Origin: Paracoccus zeaxanthinifaciens ATCC 21588
Lineage (GTDB): Bacteria > Pseudomonadota > Alphaproteobacteria > Rhodobacterales > Rhodobacteraceae
Direction: 5' to 3'
DNA length: 64,000 nucleotides
Assembly: GCF_000420145.1 (NCBI RefSeq)
Contig: NZ_ATUJ01000004.1
Span: 1 to 64,000 of the forward strand
Below are positions 1-8,382 of the stretch, piece by piece (the first letter of the stretch is position 1; every line of letters begins with the position of its first letter). The notes under the pieces were generated by a model. The model was given only the letters and a program-made list of their open reading frames with translations, did no database searches and was not told where the DNA came from. The position numbers were made by a program, and so were the translations under genes.

Positions 1-330
1 GTGGGATGGTCGGCTGAAGGGCATAGAGGCAAGCGCAGCGCCATCGAGCGGGAGCAGCGTGTGGCGCCGAAACGCGACGATGGCCGCCTCCTCAGCCTCC
101 GTGGGGACCGTCGAACGTGGCTCCTTTGGGCCGGTCTTGAGATCATCCACCGTCTGCCGTTTGCGCCACTTTGCAACCGTCCTGGGATTGATCCCCAGCT
201 TCCGGCTCAGCGTCGCGCTCGAAGCTTGCGATCATTCGGGCAGGCCCTCGGACCGGTGGCGGGCCGCCCTCACTATTGCTGCTCTGACGGCGTGCGTGGT
301 CGTGGCGCTTCCATGATGAACTTGTCCCAG
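1..330 (-). pseudogene. IS481-family transposase, decayed N-terminal fragment
   Basis: Reading the minus strand from about 330 gives a frame that looks like the start of an IS481-type transposase. It begins with GQVHHGSATTTHAVRAAI and is followed by the helix-turn-helix-like LGINPRTVAKWRKR and then TGPKEPRSTVP and FRRHTLLPLD, phrases typical of this family. The usual ATG is CTG here, an in-frame TGA follows GLPE, and an 8-nt net insertion near 25-45 shifts the frame (LYALQPTIP continues in another frame). The rest, including the DDE catalytic core, would lie left of the window. I cannot define the terminal inverted repeat. Family call from remembered motifs; decay is directly visible. Confidence 0.75.
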
Positions 331-398
331 AGGGCATCCTTCCGCTGTTGAGAAAGGATCGCACAATCAAACCGTAGGATCAAACAACTACGCGGCTT

Positions 399-417
399 TT
401 AACCATGCCTTAACCAT
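399..417 (+). promoter_or_regulatory. Tandem CtrA-type element upstream of comM
   Basis: TTAACCAT occurs twice, at 399-406 and 410-417, an 11-bp repeat that also satisfies TTAA-N7-TTAA. It lies about 40-55 bp upstream of the comM ATG. TTAACCAT and TTAA-N7-TTAAC are the established CtrA half-site and full-site in alphaproteobacteria. CtrA control of competence genes including comM is known in Rhodobacter capsulatus. Binding here is inferred. Confidence 0.6.
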
Positions 418-453
418 CCGGCCTTAGCATTCCCCGAAACCTTGGGGAACAGA

Positions 454-1965
454 ATGGTCGCCACCGCCTATACCGTCGCCTTCGAAGGCGTCGATGCCCG
501 CCTGGTCGAGGTTCAGTGCTCCGTTGCGGCCGGTCTGCCGGGATTCTCGATCGTGGGCCTGCCCAACAAGGCGGTGTCCGAGGCGAAGGAGCGTGTCCGC
601 GCGGCCTTTGGCGCAATGTCCATCGCCCTGCCCAGCAAGCGGCTGACTGTGAACCTCTCGCCCGCGGACCTGCCGAAGGAGGGGTCGCATTTCGATCTGC
701 CCATCGCGCTGGCGATCCTGGCCGCGCTGAAGGTCGTCCCCCCCGAGGATGTCGCGCGCTGCGTCTCCCTGGGCGAGCTGTCGCTGGACGGACGGCTGGT
801 CCCCGTGGCGGGCGCCCTGCCCGCTGCCGTCGCCGCGTCCGAGGATGACCGCAGCCTGATCTGTCCCGCCGCCTGCGGCCCCGAGGCGGCGTGGATCCAG
901 ACCGTTCCCGTCTTCGGCGCGACGACGCTGCGATCCGTCGTCGATCACTTGAGCGACCGCAAGCCGCTTTCCCCCGCCCAGCCCGGCATGCTGCGAGAGG
1001 ACCCGGCGCGCGGATGCCTCTCCGAGGTGCGCGGCCAGGAACGCGCCAAGCGCGCGCTGGAAATCGCCGCCGCGGGGCGCCACCACCTGCTGATGGTCGG
1101 CCCGCCCGGCGCGGGCAAGTCGATGCTGGCGTCGCGCCTGCCGGGCCTCATGCCCCCGCTGACCCCGTCCGAGGCGCTGGCCACATCCATGATCCATTCG
1201 GTCGCGGGCATCCTGCCTGCGGGCGGCATCTCTCGTCAGCCGCCGTTCCTGGAACCGCATCACACCGCGTCCCCGGCGGCCATCGTGGGCGGCGGGCGGT
1301 CCGCGCGGCCCGGACAGATCAGCCTTGCCCATCACGGCGTCCTGTTCATGGACGAGCTGCCCGAATACCCCCGCCAGGTGCTGGAAAGCCTGCGCCAACC
1401 CATTGAGACGGGCGAGGTCATGGTCGCCCGCGCCGCCCGTCACGTCAGCTATCCCTGCCGGTTCCTGCTGGTGGCTGCCGCCAATCCCTGCCGCTGCGGG
1501 CACTTGGCGGATGCCGCGCGGGCCTGCCCCAAGGCCGCGACCTGCGGGCAGGATTACCTCTCGCGCATATCCGGCCCGCTGATGGACCGTTTCGACCTGC
1601 GGATCGAGGTTCCCGCAACGCGGATCGATGACCTGGAAGGCGGCGCGGATGGCGACAGTTCGGTCGTGATCGCGGATCGGGTCGCGCAGGCGCGGCTGGT
1701 CCAGGCGGAACGCTATGCCGCCGAGCCGGGCGTCTCGGTCAATGCCGAGGCCACAGGCGCGATCCTGGAACAGGTCGCGCGCCCGGATGCCGAGGGCCAG
1801 GCGCTGATCCGCAAGGCAGCCGACCGGCTGGGGCTGACGGCGCGCGGATACCACCGCATCCTGCGCACCGCGCGCACCATCGCGGATCTGGACGGCGCCG
1901 AGGCCGTCCGCACCCCGCATCTGGCCGAGGCCATCAGCTATCGCCTGCCATTCGCGGCAGGCTGA
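454..1965 (+). CDS. comM: ComM/YifB family magnesium-chelatase-like AAA+ ATPase
   Basis: A 503-aa protein of the ComM/YifB family. ComM is a hexameric helicase that promotes branch migration when incoming single-stranded DNA is integrated during natural transformation. The N-terminal domain carries the typical SIVGLPNKAVSEAKERVR segment and LSPADLPKEGS. The AAA+ core has Walker A GPPGAGKS (residues 216-223) and Walker B LFMDELPEY. The NPCRCG cysteine motif and a C-terminal magnesium-chelatase-like helical part follow. The ATG at 454 is preferred over a TTG at 442 because GGGGA sits 6 nt upstream of it. Full length for the family. A tandem CtrA-like element lies just upstream. In R. capsulatus the homologue is needed for recipients of gene-transfer-agent DNA. 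Confidence 0.93.
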   Translation: MVATAYTVAFEGVDARLVEVQCSVAAGLPGFSIVGLPNKAVSEAKERVRAAFGAMSIALPSKRLTVNLSPADLPKEGSHFDLPIALAILAALKVVPPEDVARCVSLGELSLDGRLVPVAGALPAAVAASEDDRSLICPAACGPEAAWIQTVPVFGATTLRSVVDHLSDRKPLSPAQPGMLREDPARGCLSEVRGQERAKRALEIAAAGRHHLLMVGPPGAGKSMLASRLPGLMPPLTPSEALATSMIHSVAGILPAGGISRQPPFLEPHHTASPAAIVGGGRSARPGQISLAHHGVLFMDELPEYPRQVLESLRQPIETGEVMVARAARHVSYPCRFLLVAAANPCRCGHLADAARACPKAATCGQDYLSRISGPLMDRFDLRIEVPATRIDDLEGGADGDSSVVIADRVAQARLVQAERYAAEPGVSVNAEATGAILEQVARPDAEGQALIRKAADRLGLTARGYHRILRTARTIADLDGAEAVRTPHLAEAISYRLPFAAG

Positions 1966-1969
1966 GGGC

Positions 1970-2917
1970 TCAGCGTTCGGACAGGCGACGCTCGATCGCC
2001 TCCCAGATCGCGGCGGATGCGTTGATCCCGTCGAAACGCTCCAGCTCTTGCAGGCCGGTCGGAGAGGTCACGTTGATCTCGGTCAGCCAGCCGTCGATCA
2101 CGTCGATGCCGGTGAAGATCAGGCCCTTCTCGCGCAGGGTCGGGCCGATGATCTTGCAGATCTCGTATTCGCGCTCGGTCAGGCCGATCTTCTCGGCGCG
2201 GCCGCCGACATGCATGTTGGAACGTGCCTCGCCCTCTTGCGGGACGCGGTTGATCGCGCCGACGGGCTCGCCGTCGACCAGGATGATCCGCTTGTCGCCC
2301 TTGACCACGGCGGGCAGGTATTTCTGCGCGATCATCGGTTCGCGGTTGATGCCGGCAAAGGTCTCCAGCAGCGAGGACAGGTTCGGATCGCCGGGCTTGA
2401 GGTGGAACACGCCCGCGCCCCCGTTGCCATAAAGCGGCTTGACGATGATCTCTCCGTGGCGTTCGCGGAAGGCGCGGAAGGCTGCCGGATCGCGCGCGAT
2501 CATGGTCGGCGGGGTCAGGTCGGGGAAGTCCAGGACCATCAGCTTCTCGGGGCAGTTGCGCACCCAGAACGGGTCGTTCACGACCAGCGTCTTCGGATGC
2601 ACCCGGTCCAGAAGGTGGGTCGAGGTGACATAGGCCATGTCGAAGGGCGGGTCCTGCCGCAGCCAGACCACGTCGAACTCGGTCACGTCCACCTCGGCCC
2701 ATTCGCCGAAGGTCACATGATCGCCCTGCTTGCGGCGCAGCGTGATCGGGCGACCGCGCGCGATCACGCGCCCCTGGTCATAGCGCAGCTGGTCGGCGGT
2801 GTACTGGAACAGACGGTGCCCGCGGGCCTCGGCCTCGAGGCCGATGCGGAAGGTGCTGTCGGCATCGATCGACACGGCCTCGACCGGGTCCATCTGAAGG
2901 GCGACGTAAAGGCTCAT
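1970..2917 (-). CDS. gshB: Glutathione synthase
   Basis: A 315-aa ATP-grasp enzyme that joins gamma-glutamylcysteine and glycine to make glutathione in the cytoplasm. The sequence shows the GSHB order: N-terminal Rossmann-like part with [12 protein letters not shown], then the ATP-grasp domain with [15 protein letters not shown], the [12 protein letters not shown] glycine loop, and [10 protein letters not shown] near the C-terminus. AGGAG lies at a good distance from the ATG at 2917. It is the last gene of the minus-strand group rsmI-yraN-gshB and converges with comM, leaving 4 bp between stop codons. The length is that of standard GshB. Confidence 0.95.
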   Translation of the reverse strand: MSLYVALQMDPVEAVSIDADSTFRIGLEAEARGHRLFQYTADQLRYDQGRVIARGRPITLRRKQGDHVTFGEWAEVDVTEFDVVWLRQDPPFDMAYVTSTHLLDRVHPKTLVVNDPFWVRNCPEKLMVLDFPDLTPPTMIARDPAAFRAFRERHGEIIVKPLYGNGGAGVFHLKPGDPNLSSLLETFAGINREPMIAQKYLPAVVKGDKRIILVDGEPVGAINRVPQEGEARSNMHVGGRAEKIGLTEREYEICKIIGPTLREKGLIFTGIDVIDGWLTEINVTSPTGLQELERFDGINASAAIWEAIERRLSER

Positions 2918-2982
2918 GCTGCGCTCCTGATCATTCGGGGTGACATTTGGCGCTCGGGCGGGCGGGATGCAAGATTGCGGGG

Positions 2983-3351
2983 TCAGAAAGCCGCGAACGC
3001 GTCGGGAAGGATCGCGACGCGGCCCGTGGCATCGACCAGCGCCGCGTCGAAGCGCATCTCGGTCGCAAGCGGCCTGCCGGTGGCGGCCAGGTATTCCTCG
3101 GCGGCGCCCATGATGCGGCGGGCCTGTGTGGGTCGGATGCGTTCGGCGGCGGCGTCATGGGTCGCGGCGGATTTCACCTCGACGAAGATCAGGGCCGCGT
3201 CCGCCTGCAGGATCAGGTCGATCTCTCCGCTGCGCCCGCGCCAGCGGCGGGCCAGCAGTTCGGCCCCCTGACCGCGATATTCGCGCAGCACCGCATCCTC
3301 GGCCATGGCGCCCGACAAGTTCGCGGTCGTCCCGCGCGCCGAGCGCATCAT
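2983..3351 (-). CDS. yraN: UPF0102 family YraN-like endonuclease-fold protein
   Basis: A 122-aa member of UPF0102/YraN. The core [21 protein letters not shown] contains the E..D...(E)VK arrangement of the restriction-endonuclease-like (Holliday-junction resolvase-like) fold; the biochemical role in bacteria is not established. Its ATG overlaps the rsmI stop by 4 bp (ATGA), so the two are translationally coupled. yraN, rsmI and an LpoA-type gene also sit together in E. coli, so this neighbourhood is old. Confidence 0.88.
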   Translation of the reverse strand: MMRSARGTTANLSGAMAEDAVLREYRGQGAELLARRWRGRSGEIDLILQADAALIFVEVKSAATHDAAAERIRPTQARRIMGAAEEYLAATGRPLATEMRFDAALVDATGRVAILPDAFAAF

Positions 3352-4247
3352 TCGTCGCGCGACAGGGCCAGAGCGCGCTGATAGACGTCGCGCTTGGCCA
3401 TGCCCAGGCTATCGGCAACCTCCTTGGCGGCGTCCTTGACGGACATGCGGCCCATGCGGTCGCGCAGGGCGTCGTCCAGCGTCTCTTCGCTGATCTCGAC
3501 CTCGCCGGGACGGTCGATCAGCATCACGACCTCACCCTTGAGGCTGTCCATGCGGGGATCCTGCGACAGGTCGGAGGCGGTGCCGCGGATGACCTCCTCG
3601 AACTTCTTGGTCAGCTCTCGCGCGATGACGATGGCGCGGTCGGGATCCTGCAAGGCCAGCTCGGCCAGGGTGCGCGACACGCGGCGCGGGCTTTCGTACA
3701 GGATCAGCGTCGCGTCGGTCGCCAGCCATGTCCGCAGCCATGTCCGACGCGCAGCCTCGGTCGAGGGCGGGAAGCCCAGGAACAGGAACCGGTCCGAGGG
3801 CAGCCCCGACAGGCTGAGCGCGGCCAGCGCGGCAGACGGCCCCGGCAGCGCATGGACCCGCGCGCCCGCCTCGGTCGCGTCCAGCGCCAGGCGGTATCCG
3901 GGATCGGCCACCAGCGGCGTCCCCGCGTCCGAACAATAGGCGACGCTTGCGCCTTCCTTCAGCGCGCCGATCAGCGCGGGACGCGCGCGCGCGCCGTTAT
4001 GGTCGTGATAGGCGATCAGCCGCCGACCGCGCAGGGGGATGCCGTGGATCTCCATCAGGTGGCGCAGCACGCGCGTATCCTCGGCCGCAAGGATGTCAGC
4101 GCTGTTCAGCACGTCCAGCGCGCGCAGCGTGATGTCGCGCGCGGCTCCGATGGGCGTCGCGACCAGGTGCAGGCCGGGGTCGATGCGCGCGACCTCGATC
4201 CGGGCGGCGATGGGGCGGGCGCCTTCGGGCTGGGCTGAACGTTCCAT
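3348..4247 (-). CDS. rsmI: 16S rRNA 2'-O-ribose C1402 methyltransferase RsmI
   Basis: A 299-aa SAM-dependent tetrapyrrole-methylase-fold enzyme that methylates the ribose of C1402 in 16S rRNA. Family motifs: LVATPIGAARDITLRALDVL at the start of the domain, AAEDTRVLRHLM, YHDHN, SDAGTPLVADPGYRLA and ALPGPSA. A C-terminal helical tail (KDAAKEVADSLGMAKRDVYQ) is typical. The frame runs open further upstream, but AAGGAAAG lies before the ATG at 4247 and homology begins there, so this start was chosen. Divergent from the LpoA-like lipoprotein gene, 118 bp away. Confidence 0.93.
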   Translation of the reverse strand: MERSAQPEGARPIAARIEVARIDPGLHLVATPIGAARDITLRALDVLNSADILAAEDTRVLRHLMEIHGIPLRGRRLIAYHDHNGARARPALIGALKEGASVAYCSDAGTPLVADPGYRLALDATEAGARVHALPGPSAALAALSLSGLPSDRFLFLGFPPSTEAARRTWLRTWLATDATLILYESPRRVSRTLAELALQDPDRAIVIARELTKKFEEVIRGTASDLSQDPRMDSLKGEVVMLIDRPGEVEISEETLDDALRDRMGRMSVKDAAKEVADSLGMAKRDVYQRALALSRDE

Positions 4248-4365
4248 GACATCTTTCCTTCGTCTTGGCCCCGCGTGGGTGCCGTGCCGTTGCCATCGGC
4301 ACGCACCGGACATAGTCTGCGCCCGAGGACTTGCAAAACCAATAGTTCAACGGGGGAAGTTTCAC

Positions 4366-5577
4366 ATGTTCGCATCCACCACAAGCCGGACCGCCACGGG
4401 TGGGCTGCGCAGGGGCCTGACCCGCGCGGGCGCCGTGATCTCGGCCCTGTTCCTTGCCGCCTGCGAACCCGGCGCGATGACCGAACAGGCATCCGGCCCC
4501 GAAACCGGCCAGCTGATCGACCCGTCGCAGCCGGTGCGCGTGGCGCTGCTGGCCCCTGCGGGCACCGGCTCGGCCGACCTCGAATGGCTGGCGCGCAGCC
4601 TCAAGAACTCGGCCCGGATGGCGGCGGCGGATGCGCAGGGCGCCTCGATCGACCTGCGCATTTATGACACCGGCGCCTCGACCGAGGCCGCGGTGGCGCA
4701 GGCGAATGCCGCCGTCGATGCGGGCGCGCAGATCATCCTGGGCCCGCTGTTCGCCGAGGGCGCGAACGCGGTCGGCAACGCGATGGCCCCGCGCAACGTG
4801 AACGTGCTGACATTCTCGAACAACACGCAGGTCGCAGGCGGGAACGTCTTCATCCTGGGCAACAGCTTCGAGAATATCGCGGACCGCCTGGTCGGCTATG
4901 GCGTCAAGCAGGGTAAGCGCAACGTCCTGATCGTCGCCGAGGATGACGTCGCGGGCCAGCTGGGCGGCGCCGCGATCGAGACCGCCGCCGCGCGCAACGG
5001 CGCACGCGTCGCGGGCCGGATCAACCATCCGGTCTCGGTGACCGGGATCGACGCCGTGGTCCCGCGCGTGGCCGAGGCCGCGAAGTCGGGCAACGTGGAT
5101 TCGGTCTTCATGACCGCGAACCACCAGGCCGTCCTGCCCTATCTGACCCAGCAGCTGGCCGATGCCGGCGTGCGTTCGCCCGTGACCCAGATGATGGGCC
5201 TGACCCGGTGGGACCAGCCCGCCAGCCGCCTTTCGGAAGCCCAGCTGGCCGAGGGCTGGTTCGCGATCCCCGACCAGGGCCTGATGCGCCAGTTCGAGGC
5301 CCGCTATGCCCAGACCCACGGCGAACAGCCCCATCCGCTGGCCTCGCTGTCCTATGACGGCGTGGCGGCCATCGCGTCGCTTGCACGCAGCGGGCGCCGC
5401 AACGCGCTGACCTCGACCTCGCTGACGCAGCGCGCGGGCTTTGCGGGCGTGGGCGGCATCTTCCGGCTGAAGGGCGACCGGACCATCCAGCGCGGCCTGT
5501 CGGTCGCGACCATCCGCAACGGCCAGCTGGTCGTGCTGGACCCCGCCCCGCAGACCGCGCGCGGCTTCGGGTCGTAA
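4366..5577 (+). CDS. LpoA-like penicillin-binding protein activator lipoprotein
   Basis: A 403-aa predicted lipoprotein with a type I periplasmic binding fold. The signal peptide ends at the lipobox LAAC (Cys33). The mature part starts with VRVALLAPAGTGSADLEWLA and carries GPLFAEGANAVGNAMAPRNV and AEDDVAGQLGGAAIE, as in Leu/Ile/Val-binding-like and LpoA proteins. In E. coli LpoA activates PBP1A from the outer membrane; here that role is inferred from fold and from position opposite rsmI. GGGGGAAG precedes the ATG at 4366. The TPR half of enterobacterial LpoA is absent, as expected in alphaproteobacteria. glnD follows after 21 bp on the same strand. Confidence 0.85.
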   Translation: MFASTTSRTATGGLRRGLTRAGAVISALFLAACEPGAMTEQASGPETGQLIDPSQPVRVALLAPAGTGSADLEWLARSLKNSARMAAADAQGASIDLRIYDTGASTEAAVAQANAAVDAGAQIILGPLFAEGANAVGNAMAPRNVNVLTFSNNTQVAGGNVFILGNSFENIADRLVGYGVKQGKRNVLIVAEDDVAGQLGGAAIETAAARNGARVAGRINHPVSVTGIDAVVPRVAEAAKSGNVDSVFMTANHQAVLPYLTQQLADAGVRSPVTQMMGLTRWDQPASRLSEAQLAEGWFAIPDQGLMRQFEARYAQTHGEQPHPLASLSYDGVAAIASLARSGRRNALTSTSLTQRAGFAGVGGIFRLKGDRTIQRGLSVATIRNGQLVVLDPAPQTARGFGS

Positions 5578-5598
5578 CAACAGGACCAGACCGCCAAG

Positions 5599-8382
5599 AT
5601 GACAGCCAAGCCCGACGCAGACGACGCCCCGGTTCCGACCGGGGCGTCCGACCTGTTCGACACCCCGACCGTCCTGTCCCGGCTGGATGCCGAGCTGGCG
5701 GATGTTCCCGAACCCAAGCAGATCCGCGCCCGCACGGTCGCGCTTCTGAGCCAGCTGCGCCAGGACGGCATGGCCCTGGTCGAGGCGGGCTTCCTGTCCC
5801 ACCCCCGCGCCGCCCGAGAGACGGTGCGCGCCACGGCCGAGCTGACGGACGTGATCGTCACCGCCGTCCACCACGTCGCAACGACGTGCCTGCATCCCCT
5901 GCACACCCCCTCCGAGGCCGAGAAGCTGGCGATCCTTGCGGTCGGCGGCTATGGCCGCGCCGAGATGGCGCCCGCCTCGGATGTGGACCTGCTGTTCCTG
6001 ACCCCCTGGAAGATCACCGCCTGGGCCGAGAGCGTGGTCGAATCCATGCTGTACATGCTGTGGGACCTGAAGCTGAAGATCGGCCATTCGATCCGCAGCG
6101 TGGACGACTGCCTGCGGCTGGGCGAAGGCGACATGACCATCCGCACCTCGCTGGTGGAGCACCGCCTGGTGACTGGCCACGCCCCCCTGGCCGAGGAACT
6201 GCGCCACCGCCTGTGGTCCGAGCTGTTCGAACGCACCATCCCCGAATTCATCGAGGCCAAGCTGGACGAACGCGCCGCGCGCCACACGCGCCAGGGCGGC
6301 CAGCGATACGTCCTCGAACCCAACGTCAAGGAGGGCAAGGGCGGCCTGCGCGACCTGCAGACCCTGTACTGGATCGCGAAATACATCCACCGCGTCGATC
6401 GCGCGGTCGAGCTGGTCGATCTGGGCGTCTTCTCGCGCGATGAGCACCTGGCCTTCTGGCAGGCCGAGGATTTCCTCTGGGCCGTGCGCTGCCACCTGCA
6501 CCTGATCGCGGGCCGTCCGGTCGATGTGCTGTCCTTCGACATGCAGGTCGAGGTCGCCCGCCGCATGGGCTATGCCGACACCGCCGCGCGTCGGGGCGTC
6601 GAGTATTTCATGCAGGACTATTTCCGCCACGCGACCGGCGTGGGCGAGCTGACGCGCGTCTTCCTGACGGCGCTGGAAAACCAGCATGTCCGCACCGCGC
6701 CGATCTTTGGCAGGCTGTTCCGCAGGCGCCGCAAGATGCGCGCGGGCTTTGCTGACGTTCAGGGCCGCATCTCTTTCTCGACCGAGGCCGAGTTCCTGTC
6801 GGATCCGCTGAACCTGCTGCGCCTGTTCGAGGAGGCGCTGCGCACCGGCACCCTGATCCATCCCGACGCGATGCGCCTCGTGGCCGCGAACCTGCATCTG
6901 CTGGACGAGAAGGTGCAGGCCGATCCCGAGGCCATCTCGATCTTCATGGACATGCTGCTGAAGCACGGGAACCCCGAACGCGCCCTGCGTCGCATGAACG
7001 AGCTGGGCGTGCTGGCCGCCTTCATCCCGGAATTCGAACCGGTCGTGGCGATGATGCAGTTCAACGTCTATCACCACTATACCGTCGACGAACATTCGAT
7101 CCAATGCGTCGCGGCCCTGGCCCAGATCGAGCGGGGCGAGCAGATCGAGGATCTGCCCCTGTCGTCGGAAATCATCGACGCAGGCGTGAACCGCCGCGTG
7201 CTGTACCTCGCCACGCTGCTGCACGACATCGGCAAGGGCCGGAACGAGGATCACTCGATCCTGGGCGCGCGCATCGCAAGGCGGGTCGCGGCGCGCTTCG
7301 GGTTCCAGCAGGACGATATCGACACGGTGGAATGGCTGGTGCGCAACCACCTGCTGATGTCCGACGTGGCGCAGAAGCGCGACATCGCCGACCCCCGCAC
7401 GCTGCGCGACTTCGCCAAGGCGGTGAAGACGCGCAGGCGGCTGGACCTGCTGCTGGTGCTGACGGTCTGCGACATCCGCGGCGTCGGACCGGGGACCTGG
7501 AACAACTGGAAGGCCGCCCTGCTGCGCACGCTGCACCGCGAGACCGCGGCCGCGCTGGAAAACGGGCTGGAGGAGCTGAACCGCGACAAGCGCCTGGCCG
7601 AGGCCAAGCGTTCGCTCAAGCACATGCTGCTGGCCAAGGGCTGGGAGGCAAAGGCCATCCGCGCCGAGGCCGCCCGCCATTACGACGCCTATTGGCCGGG
7701 GCTGCCCACCCAGACCCACGCCGTCTTTGCGGAACTGCTGCGCGAGGTCGGCCCGGACGAGATCCGCATCGACCTGCAGGCCGATGCCGACCGCGACGCG
7801 ACCCGCGCGGCCTTCGTGCTGGCCGACCATCCGGGCATCTTCTCGCGGCTGGCGGGGGCGCTGACCCTGACCGGGGCGAATGTCGTCGATGCGCGGACCT
7901 ACACCACGCGCGACGGCTATGCGACGGCGGTCTTCTGGGTGCAGGATGCCGACGGCCATCCCTTTGCCGAGGATCGGCTGCCCAAGCTGCGCCAGACCAT
8001 CCTGCGCACCCTGATGGGCGAGATCGTCGCCCGAGAGGCATTCGCCAGCCGCGACAAGCCCAAGAAGCGCAACCGGGAATTCAAGTTCCCGACCCATGTC
8101 ACCTTCGACAACGAAGGCAGCGACATCTATACCATCATCGAGGTCGATACCCGCGACCGTCCGGGTCTGCTGTATGACCTGACGCGGACGCTGGCCTCGA
8201 ACCACATCCAGATCGTCAGCGCAGTGATCGCCACCTATGGCGCGCAGGTCGTCGACAGCTTCTACGTCAAGGACATGTTCGGCCTGAAGCTGCACAGCGC
8301 GTCCAAGCGGGACGCCCTGGAAAAGAGACTGCGCGCCGCGATCATCGACGGCGTGAAACGGGCAGAGGCACCGAATACATGA
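5599..8382 (+). CDS. glnD: Bifunctional [protein-PII] uridylyltransferase/uridylyl-removing enzyme
   Basis: A 927-aa nitrogen-status sensor that adds UMP to PII when glutamine is low and removes it when glutamine is high. Domains in order: nucleotidyltransferase with GGYGRAEMAPASDVD (116-130, metal-binding Asp128 and Asp130); GlnD/PII-uridylyltransferase helical part (VKEGKGGLRDLQTL); HD hydrolase with LLHDIGKGRNEDHS (His542-Asp543); two ACT domains for glutamine binding (about 735-810 and 843-920). All catalytic parts are intact and length is normal. Its stop overlaps the murJ start by 4 bp, so nitrogen sensing and lipid II export genes share a transcript. Confidence 0.97.
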   Translation: MTAKPDADDAPVPTGASDLFDTPTVLSRLDAELADVPEPKQIRARTVALLSQLRQDGMALVEAGFLSHPRAARETVRATAELTDVIVTAVHHVATTCLHPLHTPSEAEKLAILAVGGYGRAEMAPASDVDLLFLTPWKITAWAESVVESMLYMLWDLKLKIGHSIRSVDDCLRLGEGDMTIRTSLVEHRLVTGHAPLAEELRHRLWSELFERTIPEFIEAKLDERAARHTRQGGQRYVLEPNVKEGKGGLRDLQTLYWIAKYIHRVDRAVELVDLGVFSRDEHLAFWQAEDFLWAVRCHLHLIAGRPVDVLSFDMQVEVARRMGYADTAARRGVEYFMQDYFRHATGVGELTRVFLTALENQHVRTAPIFGRLFRRRRKMRAGFADVQGRISFSTEAEFLSDPLNLLRLFEEALRTGTLIHPDAMRLVAANLHLLDEKVQADPEAISIFMDMLLKHGNPERALRRMNELGVLAAFIPEFEPVVAMMQFNVYHHYTVDEHSIQCVAALAQIERGEQIEDLPLSSEIIDAGVNRRVLYLATLLHDIGKGRNEDHSILGARIARRVAARFGFQQDDIDTVEWLVRNHLLMSDVAQKRDIADPRTLRDFAKAVKTRRRLDLLLVLTVCDIRGVGPGTWNNWKAALLRTLHRETAAALENGLEELNRDKRLAEAKRSLKHMLLAKGWEAKAIRAEAARHYDAYWPGLPTQTHAVFAELLREVGPDEIRIDLQADADRDATRAAFVLADHPGIFSRLAGALTLTGANVVDARTYTTRDGYATAVFWVQDADGHPFAEDRLPKLRQTILRTLMGEIVAREAFASRDKPKKRNREFKFPTHVTFDNEGSDIYTIIEVDTRDRPGLLYDLTRTLASNHIQIVSAVIATYGAQVVDSFYVKDMFGLKLHSASKRDALEKRLRAAIIDGVKRAEAPNT

